Origin: Collinsella sp. | Lineage (GTDB): Bacteria; Actinomycetota; Coriobacteriia; Coriobacteriales; Coriobacteriaceae | Direction: 5' to 3' | Length of the DNA: 64,000 nt | Assembly (NCBI GenBank): GCA_018381235.1 | Contig: JAGZSF010000011.1 | Span: 62,001-126,000 of the forward strand | In this document: positions 1 through 7,334 of the stretch, one piece after another | Layout: every line of letters begins with the position of its first letter | Numbering within the stretch: the stretch's first letter is position 1 | Translations under genes and position numbers: made by a program | The notes under the pieces: model-generated | Database searches by the model: none | Seen by the model: the letters and a program-made list of their open reading frames with translations, nothing else | Told to the model about the DNA's origin: nothing

Positions 1-2268
1 ATCGACGGTGTCCCACGGCAGTGCGATGCACACGATCTCGTAGACCAGCGACAGCAGTACCAGCTGCAGGGCGCTCATGGGCAAAAACGGCAAGAACAGG
101 CTCGCGACGGTCACGGACAGCACATTGCCAAAGTTGGAGCTCACCGTGGCCTTGAGGTACTTGAGCAGGTTGCCGTAAGTGCGGCGGCCTTCGATGATGC
201 CGCGCTCGAGCACGCCCAGGTCCTTCTGAAGCAAGATGATATCGGCGGATTCCTTGGCAATATCGACGGCCGAATCGACCGAGATGCCGCAATCGCTCGC
301 ACGCATGGCGGCGGCGTCGTTGATGCCGTCGCCCATAAAGCCCACGGTGTGGCCGAGCATCTCGCGCATGACACGTACCAGGCGCGCCTTCTGCAGCGGC
401 GAGAGCTTGGCGAAGAGGTGGGTTTTCTCGGCGCGCTTGGCAAGTTCGGCGTCATCGAGCGCATCGATCTCGGAGCCGAGCAAGACGTTGCTCGCATCGA
501 TACCAATCTGCTCGCAGACGGTGGCGGCGACGCGGTCGTTGTCGCCGGTTAGGACCTTGACCGCCACGCCCTTGGCCTCGAGGGTGGCGACGGCGCCCGC
601 GGCACTTGCTTTGGGCGGATCGAGGAAGGCCAAAAAGCCCATCAGCACCATGTCGCACTCGTCGGCGATGCCAAACTCGCCCACGCAGCGCGGATTGGTC
701 TTCTGCGCCACGGCAATTACGCGTAGGCCCTCGGCGTTAAGTCCGGCGATCTGCTTGCGAATCTGGGCGAGCTTCTCGTCGGTGAGCGGCTGAGCGATGC
801 CATCGATCTCGACAAAGGAGCAGATCTCGAGCATTTCCTCGGCAGCTCCCTTGGTAACCATCTGGGTTTTGCCTTGGGCGTCGGAGACAACTACGCTCAG
901 GCGACGGCGCGAGAAATCGAAGGGAACCTCGTCGACCTTGGTGTAGCGGTCGCGCAGGCTCTGGCCCAGCATGGAATCGGGTGCGACGGTCGAGGGTGTC
1001 ACATCGGCACGGTCGATTACGGCCAGGTCGATAAGATTTTTGAGGCCGGTCTGGAAGAAGCTGTTCAAAAACGCATGGCGCAGCACGCGCGCGTCCTCGT
1101 TGCCATCGGTGTTGAGGTAGCGCTCGAGCACGATGCGGTCTTCGGTGAGGGTGCCGGTCTTGTCGCAGCACAGGACGTCCATGGCGCCCAGGTTTTGAAT
1201 CGCCGGCAGCTCCTTGACGATAACCTGGCGACGGGCGAGGTCCTTGGCGCCCTGCGACAGGCTCGTGGTCACGATGACGGGGAGCATCTGCGGCGTAATG
1301 CCCACGGCTACGCTCGTGGCGAACAGCAGCGCGTCGATGACGTTGCCCTTGGTGGCGGCGTTGATGGCAAAGACGGCCGGCGCCATAGCGAGCATGAGGC
1401 GTACGAGCAACATGGAGACGCTCGAGACGCCGCGGTCAAACGCGCTCTTCTCGCCGCGCCCGTTGAGCATCTTGGCGATGCCGCCCAGGTAGGTGTCCGA
1501 ACCGGTGGCAACGACAAGCGCCATGGCAGCGCCGTTTTGCACGGAGGTGCCGGTAAAGACGATGTTCTTGCAGGCAGAGAGCGGCAGCGCGGAGCCGTCG
1601 GCGCCCTCGACGACGGTGATGGCAGCGGTCTTCTCGACGGCCTCGCTCTCGCCGGTGAGTGCGGATTCGATGACAAACAGGTCGCGCGCGGTGATGATGC
1701 GGGCATCGGCTGGAACCATATCGCCGGCAGAGAGGCGGATCACATCGCCGGGGACGAGCTCGTCGAAGGGAATCTCGATGCGCTCGCCGTCGCGCAGGGC
1801 GGTGCAAGTGTTGGAGACCAGGTCCTTGAGGGCCTCTGCCGCATTGCCGCTACGGGCTTCCTGGATAAACTTCATGCCGCCCGATACCAGCAGCATGATG
1901 CCGATGACGATGACCGTGGAGGGGTCGCGCTGCGGCTTGGGTACGGCGAGCACGTCGATGTAGAGCGAGACCAGCGCGAGCGCGGCGAGGATGCCGGCGA
2001 AGGGATCGATGAACGCGTCGGCGATGCGGCGGGCGAGCGTTTTGGTCGTTGCCTCGATGGTGTTGGGGCCGACGGCGTTCAGGCGCTCAGTTGCCTGCTC
2101 GACGGTGAGGCCGTTTGCCGTGGCGTCAAGCAGTGCGAGGGCGTCCTCGGCACTATGGGTGGCGGCGAATATGGTGTTCTTGGACAGGCCGGTATGAGCG
2201 GCAGGGCGCGCCGTGCGGCGGCGCTTGGAGATGGCTTCGAGTACCGTGACGGTTTTGAGCATCAGCAT
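1..2268 (-). CDS. mgtA: Magnesium-translocating P-type ATPase, C-terminus cut by window edge
   Basis: Reading the minus strand gives a continuous frame of about 756 residues with no stop before base 1, so roughly 140 C-terminal residues of a usual 900-residue MgtA/MgtB lie outside. The P-type hallmarks are visible: an actuator TGES motif (LTGESEAVEK), the phosphorylation loop DKTGTLTED and the hinge GDGINDAAAMR. The LLPFLPMS-type segment near the edge matches the MgtA subfamily, which imports Mg2+ at the cytoplasmic membrane. The start is the ATG at 2268, five bases after a perfect AAGGAGG; a second in-frame ATG lies at 2262. A structured leader with its own short ORF precedes it. The family assignment is firm; Mg2+ as substrate is from family resemblance. 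Confidence 0.9.
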   Translation of the reverse strand, partial: MLMLKTVTVLEAISKRRRTARPAAHTGLSKNTIFAATHSAEDALALLDATANGLTVEQATERLNAVGPNTIEATTKTLARRIADAFIDPFAGILAALALVSLYIDVLAVPKPQRDPSTVIVIGIMLLVSGGMKFIQEARSGNAAEALKDLVSNTCTALRDGERIEIPFDELVPGDVIRLSAGDMVPADARIITARDLFVIESALTGESEAVEKTAAITVVEGADGSALPLSACKNIVFTGTSVQNGAAMALVVATGSDTYLGGIAKMLNGRGEKSAFDRGVSSVSMLLVRLMLAMAPAVFAINAATKGNVIDALLFATSVAVGITPQMLPVIVTTSLSQGAKDLARRQVIVKELPAIQNLGAMDVLCCDKTGTLTEDRIVLERYLNTDGNEDARVLRHAFLNSFFQTGLKNLIDLAVIDRADVTPSTVAPDSMLGQSLRDRYTKVDEVPFDFSRRRLSVVVSDAQGKTQMVTKGAAEEMLEICSFVEIDGIAQPLTDEKLAQIRKQIAGLNAEGLRVIAVAQKTNPRCVGEFGIADECDMVLMGFLAFLDPPKASAAGAVATLEAKGVAVKVLTGDNDRVAATVCEQIGIDASNVLLGSEIDALDDAELAKRAEKTHLFAKLSPLQKARLVRVMREMLGHTVGFMGDGINDAAAMRASDCGISVDSAVDIAKESADIILLQKDLGVLERGIIEGRRTYGNLLKYLKATVSSNFGNVLSVTVASLFLPFLPMSALQLVLLSLVYEIVCIALPWDTVD

Positions 2269-2316
2269 AGGGTCCTCCTTGTTGAAGGGAGTTAGCGTAT
2301 GTGTCGTATTTGCTTC

Positions 2317-2459
2317 AAAAAACCTAGATGTCGCTCACGTCAAGCTCTTGAGCCCACAAAGGGTGCAGCGCGCCTTTGTGGTGGTTTTGGCGATCTGCCG
2401 GTGGCGTTTATGCGTGTGCGGAGTCCTCGCGGCGTGCCGAGGGCGACATGCAGGTTTTT
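2317..2459 (-). promoter_or_regulatory. Structured 5' leader of mgtA
   Basis: Two distant segments of the untranslated leader are complementary. Bases 2439-2459 (AAAAACCU, two unpaired, AUGUCG, then CUC on the transcript) pair with 2317-2336 (GAG, CGACAU, then AGGUUUUUU). They enclose a nine-base-pair hairpin (CCACAAAGG at 2373-2381 with CCTTTGTGG at 2354-2362, transcript sense). The 3' arm ends in six U residues, as an attenuator would. The upstream arm lies inside the short leader ORF, so ribosome movement could open or allow the stem. The pattern suits a Mg2+- or translation-responsive leader, but it does not match the M-box consensus I know. Function is inferred only from structure and position. 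Confidence 0.5.
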
Positions 2460-2479
2460 CGACTAGGACTGCCTTCCAT
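2408..2479 (-). CDS. Short leader ORF upstream of mgtA (23 residues)
   Basis: An ATG at 2479 follows a strong AGGAGG with six-base spacing and reads 23 codons to TAA at 2408. The peptide is basic and Ser/Arg-rich with two prolines and ends in SAHA; it is not clearly related to enterobacterial MgtL. It lies between the candidate mgtA promoter and mgtA. Codons 7-14 form the 5' arm of the long-range leader stem, which argues that its translation, not its product, matters. Start and stop are seen directly; the regulatory role is inferred. Confidence 0.5.
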   Translation of the reverse strand: MEGSPSRKTCMSPSARREDSAHA

Positions 2480-2546
2480 GGCACACCTCCTAAAGGCTGA
2501 GCGCAGCGCGCTTTGGGTATCTCGTACCCCTTTTTAATCCGCCCGT

Positions 2547-2575
2547 ATTCTTGATGAGGGGGTTTGCTATGTCAA
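2547..2575 (-). promoter_or_regulatory. Candidate mgtA promoter
   Basis: On the minus strand TTGACA (2570-2575) is followed after 17 bases by AAGAAT (2547-2552). Transcription would begin near 2540, giving a leader of about 270 bases before mgtA. The -35 is perfect and the -10 matches at four of six positions. Confidence 0.5.
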
Positions 2576-2705
2576 CCCCATTGTTCGGAAAACCATTCTC
2601 CCTGACAAAGCCTTTACAGAATGCCGTGGCTCCAAAGCACGCCCACATCGACGCCTCGCCTGCGCTAAACTGAAGAGCACGTACGCAATTACGAGAGGAG
2701 CCCGC

Positions 2706-3389
2706 ATGGAGGCTTACAAGCAAGAGTTCATCAAGTTCATGGTTGAGTCCGACGTTCTTAAGTTCGGCAGCTTTACGCTCAAGAGCGGCCGTCAGTCCCC
2801 GTTTTTTATGAACGCCGGCGCTTACGTGACGGGCTATCAGCTCAAGAAGCTGGGCGAGTATTACGCCCAGGCCATCCACGATAACTTTGGCGACGACTTT
2901 GATGTGCTGTTTGGGCCGGCCTACAAGGGTATTCCGCTGGCCGTCGTGACCGCCATTGCCTACCACGAGCTGTACGGCAAGGAGGTCAAGTACTGCTGCG
3001 ACCGCAAGGAGGCCAAGGACCACGGTGCCGATAAGGGCAACCTGCTGGGTTATGAGCCCAAGGACGGTGACCGTGTGGTCATGGTCGAGGACGTCACCAC
3101 CAGCGGCAAGTCCATCGACGAGACCTATCCCAAGGTTAAGGCTGCTGCCGATGTCGAGATTAAGGGCCTGATCGTGTCCCTCAACCGCATGGAGGTCGGC
3201 AAGGGTGGCGTGACCACCGCGCAGAAGGAGATCGAGGCAAAGTACGGTTTCCCCGTCGCGAGCATCGTCTCCATGGCCGAGGTCGTCGAGACCCTCTACA
3301 ACCACGAGATCGACGGCAAGGTCGTCATCGATGACGAGCTTAAGACCGCCATCGACGCCTACTACGAGCAGTACGGAGCACGGGAGTAG
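2706..3389 (+). CDS. pyrE: Orotate phosphoribosyltransferase
   Basis: The 227-residue protein transfers phosphoribose from PRPP to orotate, making OMP in pyrimidine synthesis. The PRPP-binding signature VVMVEDVTTSGKSI is at residues 124-137. The N-terminal KFGSFTLKSGRQSPFF segment is the usual orotate/PRPP contact region. The length is typical, and the start ATG follows GAGAGGAG. It stands alone here without other pyr genes. Three bases after its stop begins a two-hairpin 3' element that recurs at two other genes in the window. Confidence 0.95.
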   Translation: MEAYKQEFIKFMVESDVLKFGSFTLKSGRQSPFFMNAGAYVTGYQLKKLGEYYAQAIHDNFGDDFDVLFGPAYKGIPLAVVTAIAYHELYGKEVKYCCDRKEAKDHGADKGNLLGYEPKDGDRVVMVEDVTTSGKSIDETYPKVKAAADVEIKGLIVSLNRMEVGKGGVTTAQKEIEAKYGFPVASIVSMAEVVETLYNHEIDGKVVIDDELKTAIDAYYEQYGARE

Positions 3390-3392
3390 GTA

Positions 3393-3545
3393 GTTACGCG
3401 GGTTTACCAACCCGTGTAACGGCTCGACGCTGCGCGGGCCGCATTTGGACAATCTGACGTTCAACTTCAAGGGCGCGACCAGAAGGTCAGCACCCTTTCG
3501 TTTCACGTCACCTTGTCTCAAATGCGGCCCGCTCGCTGTCCGTTC
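3393..3545 (+). repeat. Two-hairpin 3' element, pyrE copy
   Basis: Hairpin 1 is GTTACGCGGGTT, loop TACC, AACCCGTGTAAC (3393-3420, one G-U pair). The linker CGACGCTGCGCG follows. A long outer stem pairs the GCGGGCCGCATTTG-GACAA region (from about 3434) with TTGTC-T-CAAATGCGGCCCGC (ending about 3543). Inside it is a hairpin with GACC-AGAA-GGTC at its tip (3469-3495). The same plan, with different stem bases, is found after hspR, and a shortened one after the lipoprotein gene at 7272. The AATGCGGCCCG(C/T)TCGCTGTC segment of the 3' arm occurs again about 40 bases downstream (3570-3590). Confidence 0.65.
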
Positions 3546-3618
3546 TCTACCTGCGGCGTCGTCTTGCTCCGAATGCGGCCCGTTCGCTGTCGTTGCCGAA
3601 ACATCGGCGATGCCGGAG

Positions 3619-3650
3619 TAGTCATTGGGGACGTTCTTAAATGACTAGCC
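3619..3650 (+). repeat. Half of a GGGGACGTTCTT palindrome, truncated
   Basis: This stretch matches the left arm and loop of the complete palindrome at 46201-46260. It then breaks off, and the next bases run directly into the CGTGGATAATCTCCC palindrome at 3660. The right arm is missing, so one element seems to have been truncated or replaced by the other. Confidence 0.6.
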
Positions 3651-3659
3651 AGGAATGAA

Positions 3660-3717
3660 CGTGGATAATCTCCCAGTTTTGGCCTGTGTGCGGGCTCAAA
3701 GTGGGAGATTATCCACG
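3660..3717. repeat. Palindromic repeat CGTGGATAATCTCCC, copy 1
   Basis: Perfect 16-base arms at 3660-3675 and 3702-3717 enclose a 26-base loop (GTTTTGGCCTGTGTG...). A near-identical element including the loop lies at 5107-5174. The two bracket the Fic gene. It could also act as a terminator for Fic transcription on the minus strand, but no T-run is present. Confidence 0.85.
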
Positions 3718-3746
3718 CTCGCTTTAATTTGCCTGGGCTGCGATGC

Positions 3747-4919
3747 CTATCTAATCGGCTCGGCGTCTTCCCTGAGAATCGAAAGATACTCTTCATACCC
3801 GTACTGCCGGTATCTCTGTCTTGACTCGTCGAGAGGACGGAGGATACCCAATTCTTCAAATGATTTGACGAGCGAGCTCGCGGTACTCCTGCCGATATCG
3901 AGTTGGGCAGCGATGAATGCGGTGTCGACGATGGGGTGCTCTTCAAGAATGCCCAACAGCCTTTGCCCGTTTGCAGCAGTCCTTCCGAGATTTTCGGTAA
4001 TGGTTGCTGTGGAACGGTTATGGAGGTCAACAAGGTTTTTTAAAGACCCTACCGAGTCCTTCGCACTCTCGAGAAGACTGTTGCAGAAAAACTCTATCCA
4101 TTCCTCGTAAGTGCCTCTCTCCCTTACGGATGTGAGTTGCCGGTAGTACTCGCTTCGATTTTTCTTGAACTGGAACGATGGATAGAACAAGCAAGAATGA
4201 AGAACGCCATCATTGATGAGCATAAGTGTAATGAGAAGCCTGCCCAGGCGACCGTTTCCGTCTAGGAATGGATGGGCAGTTTCAAATTGGTAATGGACGA
4301 GCGCCGCCCGCACAATCGGATCCATTTCGACTTGAGGCTCATTGATAAAGCGTTCGAGGTCCTGGAGCGTGTTGCTCAAATCTTCAATGTTTGGAGGGAC
4401 AAACGATGCGGTTGCAATGGTGCAGCCTGAGGGGCCAATCCAGTTTTGTGAGGAGCGCAGCTCGCCTGGATTCTTCTCCGTTCCGCGCACTCCGTCCAGC
4501 AGGACCGCATGAACTTGCCTAAGAAGTCTCGTGCACAAGGGCATCTTTTTGAGCAGTTCTACGCCGCGGTCGACAGCACGGACGTAATTCACGACGTCTG
4601 CGACATCTTTATGATGGAGTTGTGTTTGCGATGGACTAAGTAGGTCGTCAAACGTGCACTGGGTTCCCTCAATTTGCGAAGAAAGGAGTGCTTCTTTGCG
4701 CACGTACATTGTCAGATACATGTCGGCGTTGGGAACAAAGTAGAGCATGCCTTCAAGCTCTCCAAGCATTCGTGAGCATGCGGAAAGCGTGCGATAGGTT
4801 TCCTCGGTGAGGTTTAGCTGCCTCAATGATTGCAAGGGCGTTGGAAAAAACGAATAGTAAGCCAATTTCCCCGATAGATTATTGCGGAGCGTTCCCTGGC
4901 CGTTCTCCTCGATTTGCAT
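3747..4919 (-). CDS. Fic family protein with C-terminal winged helix
   Basis: Fic proteins typically transfer AMP or a related group to a target hydroxyl. The catalytic motif HPFLDGNGRLGR is at about residues 213-224, complete with His, Asp, Asn and Arg. The N-terminal part (FFPTPL...) resembles the Fic_N domain, and the region SSQIEGTQ is a candidate inhibitory segment. The C-terminal 70 residues form a winged-helix (IAAQLDIGRSTASSLVKSFEELGIL), which suggests DNA binding and self-regulation. I chose the ATG at 4919 because GGAGGGCGCG precedes it; an ATG at 4931 lacks a clear ribosome site. It is flanked by two copies of the same palindromic repeat and is less GC-rich than its neighbours, so acquisition by transfer is plausible. 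The target is unknown. Confidence 0.85.
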   Translation of the reverse strand: MQIEENGQGTLRNNLSGKLAYYSFFPTPLQSLRQLNLTEETYRTLSACSRMLGELEGMLYFVPNADMYLTMYVRKEALLSSQIEGTQCTFDDLLSPSQTQLHHKDVADVVNYVRAVDRGVELLKKMPLCTRLLRQVHAVLLDGVRGTEKNPGELRSSQNWIGPSGCTIATASFVPPNIEDLSNTLQDLERFINEPQVEMDPIVRAALVHYQFETAHPFLDGNGRLGRLLITLMLINDGVLHSCLFYPSFQFKKNRSEYYRQLTSVRERGTYEEWIEFFCNSLLESAKDSVGSLKNLVDLHNRSTATITENLGRTAANGQRLLGILEEHPIVDTAFIAAQLDIGRSTASSLVKSFEELGILRPLDESRQRYRQYGYEEYLSILREDAEPIR

Positions 4920-4946
4920 CGCGCCCTCCATATCTTTAGTGCCGGA

Positions 4947-5016
4947 AACTCGTTATTAGGCTAATCATATCAATTCTAATAACGAGTTTAAGGATTAAAT
5001 AGTTATTAGAATTGAT
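4947..5016. promoter_or_regulatory. Inverted-repeat operator region upstream of the Fic gene
   Basis: Two overlapping inverted repeats are present: AACTCGTTATTAG (4947-4959) with CTAATAACGAGTT (4976-4988), and ATCAATTCTAATAAC (4969-4983) with GTTATTAGAATTGAT (5002-5016). All arms are perfect and share the core TTATTAG. The position just upstream of the gene and the winged helix of the Fic protein suggest autoregulation; this is inference. Confidence 0.6.
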
Positions 5017-5106
5017 GTAAACAATCTAATGATGAGAAGTCGTTATTGCTTTGGTGCAAGGTGGTCGAGTGGTCCCTCGGGCGCAGAGGAAAACGGAGCA
5101 TTCAAC

Positions 5107-5174
5107 ACGAGCGTGGATAATCTCCCGGTTTTGGCCTGTGTGCGGGCTCAAAGTGGGAGATTATCCACGCTCGT
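5107..5174. repeat. Palindromic repeat CGTGGATAATCTCCC, copy 2
   Basis: Perfect 20-base arms at 5107-5126 and 5155-5174 surround the same loop as copy 1 at 3660-3717. It is in direct orientation relative to copy 1, with the Fic gene and its control region between them. Confidence 0.85.
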
Positions 5175-5205
5175 TAGATATGCGTCCGAAAATCCACGCT
5201 CGTCG

Positions 5206-5769
5206 CTACTTGAGCCCGGGCAGACGGGTGTAGGGAAACGAGCGCTCCAGGAATTCGGAGCAGCGGGCGTAGTCTTTGGCGAAGTAGCTGCTGTAGAGCG
5301 AATCGAGCACGTATTGCACGGCGATGTGGCTGGCGAACTGCGTGATGCGATGCGTCATACTCTCGTGGTCACTCACCGTGAGGTAGGCGGCAAAGCCAGG
5401 GTGAATGCGAGCGCAATAAGGCGTGCCGATGACGATGACCGGGACATGCTGGCTGCTGAGAATCGGCAAGATGTCCTTGAGGTTGGGGGCAAGGCCGCCG
5501 TAGGAGATGACGATTGCCGCATGGTCGGGACCCGAGGCGAGCGCCGTACGCACCTGGGCCTCAGCGCCGTCGTGGCACGTTGCGCTTTTGCCGGCGGAGA
5601 GCAGGCGGTCGCGGAACATTCCTGCTGGATAGAGGTTGTGCGAGCCCGTGTAGATGTCGACCTGTCGGGCGTTCGCGATGAGCTTGGCGGCGTGGTCAAG
5701 CTGCGTGGGGTCGAGCAGCTCCTGCGTTTCGGCCGGCGTGGTCTGGTAGAGCCCTTCCATGCGCTCCAT
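5206..5769 (-). pseudogene. MurR/RpiR-type regulator remnant: SIS domain without its HTH
   Basis: The 187-residue frame is a SIS sugar-phosphate-binding domain (VDIYTGSHNLYPAGMFRDRL, then GDHAAIVISYGG and VIVIGTPYCA). The residues before it (EYRLQVMERM) look like the linker after an RpiR helix-turn-helix. An in-frame TAA about eight codons upstream of the ATG cuts off that N-terminal domain, and no ribosome site precedes the ATG. Another frame upstream stays open for a few dozen bases, compatible with a frameshift plus deletion. It ends beside the second palindromic repeat. It could be a stand-alone SIS protein, but a decaying regulator is more likely. Confidence 0.55.
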
Positions 5770-5866
5770 AACCTGCAGGCGATACTCGGCTTATCGACCC
5801 GCGATGCAAAGGAGATACTCATCCCACGAGCGCTACCGGGAAGGGCTTGCGATTCGAGCCCTCACC

Positions 5867-5895
5867 TTAGCAATTTGATCATTTGGCACTATAAT
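5867..5895 (+). promoter_or_regulatory. Candidate crr promoter
   Basis: TTAGCA (5867-5872), a 17-base spacer and a perfect TATAAT (5890-5895) lie 50 bases before the EIIA start codon. Confidence 0.55.
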
Positions 5896-5944
5896 CACCA
5901 TAGGCATGCGCATAACGTTGCGCTTAATCAAGAGGAGAAAACAT

Positions 5945-6481
5945 ATGGGTCTGTTTGACATGTTTAAGAAGAAGGCTGAGCCCGCGGCAGCTGCTGCTCC
6001 GGCCTCCATCTCTGCTTCTGCTGGCGCCGACGTGCTGTGCTCGCCTGTCAAGGGCAAGGTCATCAAGATGGCCGACGTGCCCGATCCCGTCTTTGGTGGC
6101 GAGGTTCTGGGCAAGGGCTGCGCTGTGTGGCCCGAGGACGACCTGGTCTACGCTCCCTGCGACGGCAAGGTGACCGTCACCATGGGTCACGCCGTGGGCC
6201 TGCAGTCCGATAGCGGCATCGAGGTTCTGGTGCACGTTGGCGTCGATACCGTCAACATGAACGGTGATGGCTTCGAGGGCTTCGTCAAGGCCGACGACGT
6301 TGTCAAAGCTGGTCAGCCCATACTCAAGATCGACCGCGCCAAGATCGCTGCCGCCGGTTACAAGGACTGCGTCGTCGTGGCCGTGTCCAACACCGCCGAG
6401 TTCGCTGACGTCGAGCTCGCCGTCGAGGCCGAGTCTGCCGTCGCCGCCGGTGACGCCATCGTTAAGGTCGTCCGCAAGTAG
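5945..6481 (+). CDS. crr: PTS glucose-type EIIA protein
   Basis: This 178-residue cytosolic phosphocarrier takes phosphate from HPr and passes it to a sugar EIIB. The two active-site histidines sit in MGHAVGL and LVHVGVDTV, as in EIIA-Glc. A Pro/Ala linker (about residues 11-22) follows an amphipathic start, MGLFDMFKKK, that could touch the membrane as in enteric EIIA-Glc. The ATG at 5945 has AGAGGAG upstream; an upstream in-frame ATG has none. No EIIBC gene is adjacent, so it probably serves distant permeases. A strong terminator follows. Confidence 0.93.
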   Translation: MGLFDMFKKKAEPAAAAAPASISASAGADVLCSPVKGKVIKMADVPDPVFGGEVLGKGCAVWPEDDLVYAPCDGKVTVTMGHAVGLQSDSGIEVLVHVGVDTVNMNGDGFEGFVKADDVVKAGQPILKIDRAKIAAAGYKDCVVVAVSNTAEFADVELAVEAESAVAAGDAIVKVVRK

Positions 6482-6506
6482 TCTGCGGCATCCAGAAGAT
6501 GCGCAA

Positions 6507-6537
6507 GGGTGGTCGGGTTGTCCGGCCACCCTTTTTT
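6507..6537 (+). terminator. Terminator of crr
   Basis: The stem GGGTGGTCGG / CCGGCCACCC (one G-U pair, five-base loop) is followed by six T residues. Confidence 0.9.
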
Positions 6538-6714
6538 AATAGGCTAAACAGGTGCATTTTATTGCAAGGGGCTTGCTTTACGGGCCATTCGTTCGTCAAA
6601 TTGAGCCGCCTGCGCTTTTGCGACGCAGGGGGTTGGGCCGGGCCGCTAATATGGACTTGCTGTTACGACGTGCGCTGCGCAGGGAACGCGGCGCCGCTTG
6701 TTTGGAGGAATGTC

Positions 6715-7272
6715 ATGAAAAAGAAGCTGCTGCTTGCGCCTCTGATGGCCGCCCTGGTCGCGTGCGTGGTTTTGCTTTCCGGCTGCGGAGGGCCTTCGGT
6801 GGAGGAGCTCATCACCAACGACCTTACGAGTCAGTTTGACGAGATCAAGAACGGCGGCGATGACTTCCTCTCCGGCCTGGAAGAGGCTTCGGGCGACGAG
6901 TTTGAGCAACTGGGCATCGATCCAAAGGAGTACGCTAAGAGCTATCTCGAGGGTTTTGATTACAAGATCGGCGACGTGACGGTCGACGAGGACAAGGGCA
7001 CCGCGACTGCCGAGGTCACCATCACCTGCAAGTCCATGAATAAGATTGTCGAAGATTTCGCTACCCAGTATCAGGAGAAGGTCGCCGCACTCGATACGGC
7101 GCCTTCCGAGGACGACCTGTACAAGATGGCCGGCCAGGTGATGGTCGACGTGACCAAGGCCGCTAAGACCAAGGACACCAAGGTCACCTTTAAGTATTCC
7201 GCCAACGAGGATAACGAGTGGTCTGCCGACGATTCCGCGACCACCGAGATGATGAATGCGATGATGAGCTAG
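6715..7272 (+). CDS. Predicted secreted lipoprotein
   Basis: The 185-residue product starts with a lysine-rich signal peptide and a lipobox LLSGC (Cys near residue 24), so it should be lipidated and held on the outer face of the membrane. The mature part is acidic, with an alpha/beta composition (VTVDEDKGTATAEVTITCKS) of the kind seen in DUF-type actinobacterial lipoproteins; I do not recognise a family. The start follows GGAGGAATGTC. A truncated copy of the two-hairpin 3' element begins just after the stop. Function unknown. Confidence 0.85.
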   Translation: MKKKLLLAPLMAALVACVVLLSGCGGPSVEELITNDLTSQFDEIKNGGDDFLSGLEEASGDEFEQLGIDPKEYAKSYLEGFDYKIGDVTVDEDKGTATAEVTITCKSMNKIVEDFATQYQEKVAALDTAPSEDDLYKMAGQVMVDVTKAAKTKDTKVTFKYSANEDNEWSADDSATTEMMNAMMS

Positions 7273-7276
7273 GGGG

Positions 7277-7334
7277 TTACGCGGTAGTTCGTTGCGGCGT
7301 TTTACCAAACGCCGCAACTGCTCGACGCTGCTCG
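7277..7334 (+). repeat. Two-hairpin 3' element, short copy after the lipoprotein gene
   Basis: GTTGCGGCGTTT, loop TACC, AAACGCCGCAAC (7291-7318) is a perfect 12-base-pair stem with different bases from the pyrE and hspR copies but the same loop. It is followed by the same linker type, GCTCGACGCTGC. A vestigial GTTACGCGG precedes it. The second hairpin is absent because the convergent phosphatase gene ends at 7335. Confidence 0.6.

Noticed and set aside
874..2295. Long plus-strand open frame across the mgtA region
   Set aside because: It is antisense to a clear P-type ATPase, has Gly/Asp/Arg-biased composition typical of high-GC shadows and no ribosome site.
2281..2540. M-box Mg2+ riboswitch before mgtA
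   Set aside because: The conserved M-box blocks are not present; only a generic structured leader can be supported.
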